Assembly (NCBI GenBank): GCA_023374025.1
Contig: SIJG01000029.1
Location: 662,342-726,341, forward strand
Source of the DNA: Heterodera schachtii
Taxonomy: Eukaryota; Nematoda; Chromadorea; Rhabditida; Heteroderidae
Length of the DNA stretch: 64,000 nt
Direction of reading: 5' to 3'
In this document: positions 59,101 through 64,000 of the stretch, in pieces
Position numbering within the stretch: the stretch's first letter is position 1
Layout of the letters: each line of letters opens with the position of its first letter
Position numbers and translations under genes: made by a program
Notes under the pieces: generated by a model
Databases searched by the model: none
What the model was told of the DNA's origin: nothing
What the model saw: the letters and a program-made list of their open reading frames with translations, nothing else

Positions 59101-61320
59101 GGGGATGAGAGGAGAGGTCAGTGGGCCGAGTGGCCAAAAGGAAATGCCAAATTCACTCTTTGCAGGGAGAAAAATTGCCGAACTTCGGGAAGCATTTCGC
59201 GAGTGGGAGACTCTTTTGGCACGGCTTGACGTCGAGTTGGAGCGGGTGGCCGGGCCAAACATCCAAACGGAACTCGGCGAAACGGGCAGGGGTAAGTGGT
59301 GAGGCAGGGAAAGGGGGAGAAGGAGGAAGGGGAGGGAGGGAGCGGGGGGGGGCATTGGATGGTGACCAGCTGATCAACGAGTGATCAGCATCAGCTGATC
59401 AGTCAGTCCCTGAGGAGCGGCAGAAGAATGTCCGATCAGTGGTCGCTTTGTCTCCCCCTTCAGAAATTCAATTGGTTTCCTCCAACAAAATGTTCAAAGG
59501 CGGCTCCCTCCTCTCCTACGTTCAGTCCTCCTCCTACCCTCTGATGTTCCTCGAGGTGGTCGCCTCCTTCGCCGTCCAAGAGTGCTATGAACACGTGAAG
59601 CGGATGTTCGACAGTTTGGCCGAGTTTCACAAATTGGGCTGCGACATTTTGCTGTTGGCCAGGAGGCCGGCTGCAGGTAAATGAATTTGAATTTTGAATT
59701 GCGAGGGATTATGAAATTTGCGCTCAGAAAAATGGTTAATTGTAACCGATTTGAGGTGGAAGCGGATTTTTGAAACTGATCGGAATGCCCTTCAGACAAA
59801 TGCTCAATGACAGCGAATCAATGCGCCAAATTTTGCAGCATCGCCAATCAGCACTATCAATGGCCGGCATCAGAGCATTGCATATTGTAAGTGATCACTG
59901 ATCAGCGGAGGAAAACAGAACGGAAAGTGATCGGAAAAAGTGAAAAGCAAAAAAAAAAAAAATTGGGGAGGAGACAAATTGAAAAAGTGTGTCACTCTCG
60001 ACGGGGGGGGGGGAGAGGGAGGGGGGCTTTTCAACCCCCCCCCCCCCCCCCCCCCCCGACGCCTCCCAATGGACGAGACCGTCCCTGGAATTAAATTGGG
60101 CACTTTGTTTTAAAAAAAGCAATTCGAATGCCATAAAAGATTTAGCTACACGATTGACCGTTTAAAAAACAACTTGTAAATTTTCTTTGTCTCAGCACCG
60201 CTGCGCTTATTTTTCTGATGGCATTTGAAGATGCCACCAATGGACCGACCAATGGCTTATGAGTGCCTTTTTTACGTCCAATTTCTGCTGGGGATGGGTG
60301 GGCAAAGTTTTGCCCATAAATCTGTCGGGCATTGGTCATAAATTGTCCAGCAGAGAATGGCACAATTATTCCGCTGAGACTAAAAAAGATAATTTGACAA
60401 AATTCGGAGAGAATATCGAATAAAAATGCCAAAAAGGGAATAAAAATAAATAAATTTAAATATTAATTTCCATTTTAGTACACGGAATTTCTGTGCAATG
60501 ATTACACTTTGGAACTGGCTAACAACAACAACAACAGTAACAGCACAAATAGCAATAATAATAAACAGTCTCCGGCGAATGCCGCCGGAGAAACTCCGAC
60601 GGCGGAGAAAAAAGCGATCGGCGAACACAGCGGATGCGTACTGATCAATCGACACGGGCACATTCTCTATTCGTATTTGTGCACCGATTCGAGCGATTGG
60701 CCCGACGTGGAGGTGCTTTTGGAGCAGGTTGGTGGGAGGGCAAAAGCGAATTGGCAGAAAAATTGGTGAATGGAGTTTTATACTTTCTGATAGAATAATG
60801 CAGCGCGGCATTTTCAAATAGTGACAAAGAAATTGATAGGGAATAGGAAATAAAAGCAAAAAAGTGCCAATTATGGCAAAAGAAAAAAGCCTTTTATCCC
60901 TCAAAATTTGCTTAAAAATAAATTAATTAATTTGGTTAATAATAATTGCAATTGTTTTGGTCTCGTTAATTAACTGATTATAAGTCACTTTGTTTCTTTC
61001 TTTGTGCTGTCTCATTTTCTTTCCTTTCTTTAAAATTGCAAAATAATTTTTGCTGATTATCTTTTTGTCTCATTAATTTCCTTAATTTGTCATCATTTAT
61101 TTTTAAGGTCCGTGTTAATTTCAATCGTCGTCCCTCTGTCGCTCAACGGAGTGAAAATGCGTTGCTCGACGATGCGCCAGCAGCGGGTGCAGTTTTGGCC
61201 GGGAACAGTGCCACGGGGGAAAAGGCAAATGGAACGGCGGAAGTGCCACCGATGGCACCGTCATCGACGGAGGGCGGTGAAGTGGCGGTGCACAAAAGGA
61301 AGTGCTGTTGTGTAATGTAA
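56186..61320 (+). CDS. coiled-coil / peroxiredoxin-like protein with CaaX box
   Basis: Exons 56186-56377, 58942-59116, 59166-59291, 59464-59676, 59756-59886, 60479-60727 and 61108-61320 join in phase to 432 residues. Residues 1-165 are acidic and helical (LEEEEKEQKIREI; ALEVKKAEEFEQRMDEL; REWETLLARLDVELERV), probably coiled coil. Residues about 165-360 resemble the thioredoxin-like fold of PRXL2/AhpC-TSA proteins: strand PLMFLEVVASFAVQECYEHV, LGCDILLLARRPAA, GFLKLIGMPFRQMLNDSESM, then GCVLINRHGHILYSYLCTD, with an Asn-rich insertion. The position of the usual CxxC is occupied by AVQEC, so only one Cys remains (about C205). The last residues KRKCCCVM form a basic prenylation (CaaX) motif. Intron 1 is 2.56 kb and holds the GH56 gene on the other strand. 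That the first exon belongs to this gene rests on phase and charge pattern. Confidence 0.7.
57100..58691 (-). CDS. GH56 hyaluronidase/chondroitin hydrolase
   Basis: Secreted glycoside hydrolase family 56 (hyaluronidases; C. elegans CHHY-1 prefers chondroitin). Exons reading leftwards: 58691-58345, 58302-58162, 58113-58001, 57948-57835, 57758-57606, 57557-57332 and 57267-57100. Markers in order: PQIFWAVPSQTC, VVVFYENQLGLYPFIE, NGGIPQ, catalytic DxE in AVIDYERWRPE, LNWDQRRVY, RPKALWGFYDTPLCNYN, WWLFGEVSALYSSVYLYAG, and LGVDALIIWSTSQ with Cys-bearing RERC. A hydrophobic stretch (RFFVSLFLLFTLQF) precedes the mature start, but no in-frame Met was found, so a first exon above 58691 is missing. Intron 58114-58161 is GC-AG (CAG|GCAAAT). 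The whole gene lies inside the first intron of the plus-strand CaaX gene. Confidence 0.88.
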
Positions 61321-62059
61321 CGGACGAGCAGAAAAGAGCAGTGATCAGAAAAAAGGACAGAGCAATTGGAGGGGACAGTGGGAGTGATCAGAAAAGTGAT
61401 CGGAGAGAGTGACCAAAAGAGAAGCAATCGGAAGGGCAGTGATCGGAGAGAGTGATCAGAAGTGGAATAATTAGAGAAATGACCGGAGGAAGTGATAGGA
61501 AAACATTGCATTACACTTTTTTATAACTTTATCATTTATGTTTTGATGCATATATCGACAAATAAATCATTTACAATTGGTGCAAACCAAAAAGAGGAAT
61601 GGGGCGAGGCATTGATTAATAAGGAAAAGTGATTGGCAATCGATGGAAAAGCGACGAGAGAAATGAGCGGCGGACTGATCATTGCCATTAAAAGGAGGAA
61701 TGAGGCGAAATGGGACAAAATGAGGCGCAACGACAGCAGCAAGAGCAGAAATTGCTGAATGACGACCAATTGGAAAGGACGGAAAAAGCGAAGGGAAAGA
61801 AAGCGCAAGCGAAAAGAGTAAGCCGAAAAGGGGGGGGGGGGGTTAATAATTCAATATTTATTAATGCATTCCCTCATTAGCATTGCTTATCATTCCCCCC
61901 CCCCCCCCCCCGGGTATCATTCCCGTTCCCCTCTCGCCCCCCCACCCCCCCCCCCCCCCCCTCCATTGGCATTGGCTATCTTCCCCCTCCCCCTGATTAT
62001 CGTTCACATTCCCCTCTTCCCCTCCCACATTGATTATCCCCCCGCCCCCCCGGCGACAG
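61321..62059. other. intergenic with AGTGATCAG-type short repeats
   Basis: 61325-61500 is made of repeated AGTGATCAGA/AGTGATCGGA motifs at irregular 15-30-bp spacing. The rest has long poly-C runs (61895, 61947, 62036). The first exon of the potassium channel should lie here or upstream but is not identifiable. Confidence 0.5.
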
Positions 62060-63209
62060 TTTCTTCGCCTCGTGGGCCCTCAACTGACTGTTGTGCTTCT
62101 CCTGGCCTTTTACCTTTGTTCGGTGCATTGTCACTTCGCTTTCTCGATGATCAGCTCAATGCCCAAATTCCGTTCACCGAATTGGTCCTTTTCTGCTTCG
62201 AAACTTTGGCCACAATCGGTCAGTACGATGGATGGGGAGGCGGTCTCCGCCACTTCAGTCTCCAATTACCGTTGCTTTTCAGTCCCCAATTACCGTTGCT
62301 TTTTTCAGGCTACGGTAACATTTGCCCGTCCACTTCTTCCGCGCGTCTTTTCCTGATGCTTTATTCTCTGTTTGGCATCCCTTTGTGCATGTTGACAATT
62401 GCAAACTTTGGCAAACATTTCACTAAAGCATTTTGGGTGCTGGTCAGAGTTTTCAGAGATAAGGTCAGAAGAGTTGGCCACTGATCAGTGTCCAATTAGA
62501 CCCGTCGTTCTAAATGCCGTCATTCATTGCTCATTTGTCAGAAATTGTCCCGGCCACTCGTCCGGCGTCGACTTCCGTTCGTTGTTTTGGTTGCGCTCGC
62601 CTCCTTCGCCGTTTTCTCCATTTCCTTACTTTGCCCTCTCCCAAACGATGGCCAATCGGATTTTCCAGTCCGAATTGATCACTTTTACTTCGGTTTGATC
62701 AGTTTCACCACCGTCGGTTGGTGCCTTTTCGTCCGTTCCTTTCTTTTCCAATTATCCCCCGTCGCTCAAATTCTTAGGCTTTGGCGATTATTTTCCCTCA
62801 ACGGATGGCAATTTACTTCGTTTGCTTTTGCATCTTTTCGTCCTTTGCGTGGGAATGATTTCGATGGGCCTTTGGTTTTCTTTTGTCCGCGACCTTTTCA
62901 TGGGCTTTTTCTGTTTCCACCGGCGCCATTTTCGCCACTTTCGCGACGTTTCCGTTTGGTTTGGGCGACGGCGAATGCGCCTGTCCAATTTGTTGGAGGT
63001 GGTGGCCAAAGAATTTCAGGTGACCAAACGAATTTCCAACAACGGCCCATTGTAACGACCAACAATCAAAGGCATCGCCAACCCAAATTCACCAAGTGTT
63101 GGACGAATTGGACTTTCTGATTTCGGATGCCCTTTTGGAAGTGCAAAGCAACAAAAAGTCGTTGGCCATGGCAAATGCGCAACGGAAAGAAGAAATTGTG
63201 GCACAATAG
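62060..63209 (+). CDS. two-pore-domain (TWK) potassium channel, 5' end unresolved
   Basis: K2P leak channel. Exons: 62060-62122, 62155-62218, 62309-62463, 62542-62716, 62778-63019 and 63073-63209. M1 is LVGPQLTVVLLLAFYLCS. The first pore is TELVLFCFETLATIGYGN (filter TIGYG) and M2 is FLMLYSLFGIPLCMLTIANFG. A basic linker and M3 (PFVVLVALASFAVFSISLLC) follow. The second pore is YFGLISFTTVGFGDYFPS (filter TVGFG) and M4 is LHLFVLCVGMISMGLWF. A coiled C-terminus (QIHQVLDELDFLISDAL) ends at TAG. The M1-P1 extracellular loop is unusually short if the 32-nt intron 62123-62154 is real. The N-terminal exon with Met is missing. The family is large in nematodes; the subtype is not assignable. Confidence 0.85.
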
Positions 63210-63486
63210 AAAAGCCCGTTAGATCATTTGTGTTTATTTTAATTTTGCATCCAAACAATATGCCATAAATTTTCGCTGTTACTACAATGAGCTTTTTTTG
63301 GATGATGAAAAATACTTAAACTATTTTTCGGAAACCCTAATTTACTGTTTGCCTTATTATTTTTATTTTTTTTTATTTTGTGTATTAAAAACAAGCTGAT
63401 GTTATTTTCTTACTCGTTTTTTTAATCGTTTGTAAGGCGTTTTTGTTCGTTTGGTCTGACTTCATTCATCAGTGGTTTTTTAAATC
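63210..63486. other. short intergenic spacer
   Basis: AT-rich 277-bp spacer between the channel stop and the TLF start on the same strand. No element is recognised. Confidence 0.4.
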
Positions 63487-64000
63487 ATGGATCACAACTA
63501 CTGGCAAGCACATCCGAACAACCCGGTTTTGCTGCTGCTTTTATCAAATAAAATGATCAACTATGTGCTTGGCATGTTATTTTTTCTTTTCTCTCCAGCT
63601 TGTGAATCGATCTGAACGGAATGGAACGACCGAACAGAATGGGGCGATGAGTTCATGTTCCCATCCCCAAAGAGCTTCTGGAGAGCCTAACCAACTCAAT
63701 GTTGTGCTCGTGGATGGGACTGAAGTTGTTGTTAAGGTGGCCATTCTGCTGATGGTAAAATGTTGTTCCATCATGCAAATTGTTCAGATCCACAATGTTT
63801 TGTGCTGCTATGAATTGCCCATGCACATTGACTTACGACAGGTCGCTTATGGCAGCATAAATGTGGACTATAACAGAGCAAAAGGGGTCAGTGGCATTTC
63901 AATTTCGACGTTTTGTTCATGCTTTGTTCAGATTTTGCACAAACAGTTGCGCAAGCCGTCCTGTTCAATTCGAATTGCAAACAGTGGCAAAGTGGTGATT
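63487..64000 (+). CDS. tlf-1: TBP-like factor TLF-1 (TRF2), 5' part
   Basis: TATA-binding-protein-like factor, a core promoter factor for TATA-less genes; truncated by the window edge. Exons: 63487-63564, 63599-63754, 63788-63896 and 63932 onward. After a ~75-residue low-complexity N-terminus comes the first saddle repeat: NVLCCYELPMHIDLRQVAYG, INVDYNRAKG, then LHKQLRKPSCSIRIANSGKV. This parallels human TBPL1 (NVVCVFRTRCHLNLRKIAL ... LRKPRITATIWSSGKI). Cys in NVLCCYE and LRKP rather than the TBP-type FAAVIMRIREP argue for TLF over TBP. It lies 277 bp downstream of the TWK channel on the same strand. Confidence 0.88.

Noticed and set aside
61864..62484. 206-codon frame over the potassium channel exons
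   Set aside because: The N-terminal half is poly-Pro from C runs. The channel exons switch frames through introns, and only part of this frame (pore 1 and M2) is real.

Overview
The window is nematode nuclear DNA. The genes are intron-rich with very short introns (many of 32-60 nt), codirectional genes are tightly packed, and the gene set is animal and nematode in type (CAM-1/ROR receptor, astacin protease, TWK potassium channel, TBP-like factor). At least eight introns read as GC-AG rather than GT-AG. That recalls what has been described for cyst nematodes (Heteroderidae, e.g. Globodera), so a plant-parasitic tylenchid is the best guess, but this is inference. Most genes were modelled by joining exons by hand from splice signals, reading phase and family resemblance.

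Region by region. 1-7.1 kb: no convincing gene; a 607-bp inverted-repeat MITE at 1250-1856 and long GA/CT microsatellite blocks. 7.1-17 kb, minus strand: a large ROR/CAM-1 receptor gene (Ig, Frizzled, kringle, membrane segment, kinase) with a DFA instead of a DFG motif; one of its introns carries a hAT-like MITE. 17-25.9 kb: gene-poor, full of poly-G/poly-C runs and purine tracts. 25.9-31 kb, plus: a tight run of TFIIA-alpha-like, RCL1, RNASEH2C and torsin genes, probably an operon. 31.3-32.7 kb, minus: a NADAR-domain protein. 33-37.4 kb, plus: an HSPA13/STC-1 chaperone and an astacin-EGF-CUB protease. 37.8-39 kb, minus: a WDR31-like protein. 39.6-40.1 kb: a second hAT-like MITE. 40.4-46.2 kb, plus: METTL1, mitoferrin, a CISD iron-sulfur protein and HUS1 in series. 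46.5-49.4 kb, minus: a MARVEL-like tetraspan protein and an F-box protein. 49.7-54.4 kb, plus: DHRS1 dehydrogenase and a UDP-glycosyltransferase with an apparent frameshift. 56.2-61.3 kb, plus: an unusual coiled-coil/peroxiredoxin-like protein ending in a CaaX box; its first intron holds a GH56 hyaluronidase gene on the opposite strand. 62-63.2 kb, plus: a two-pore potassium channel. 63.5 kb to the end, plus: the start of a TBP-like factor (TLF-1).

The clusters mix housekeeping functions: transcription, rRNA processing, RNase H2 and ER AAA+ in one; tRNA methylation, mitochondrial iron import, a 2Fe-2S protein and the 9-1-1 checkpoint clamp in the other. This is typical of nematode operons rather than one pathway, although mitoferrin next to CISD is a plausible iron/Fe-S link. 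The most unusual items are the CaaX-ended peroxiredoxin-like protein, the NADAR protein, the alpha-only TFIIA protein, the degenerate ROR kinase, and the non-canonical splice sites.
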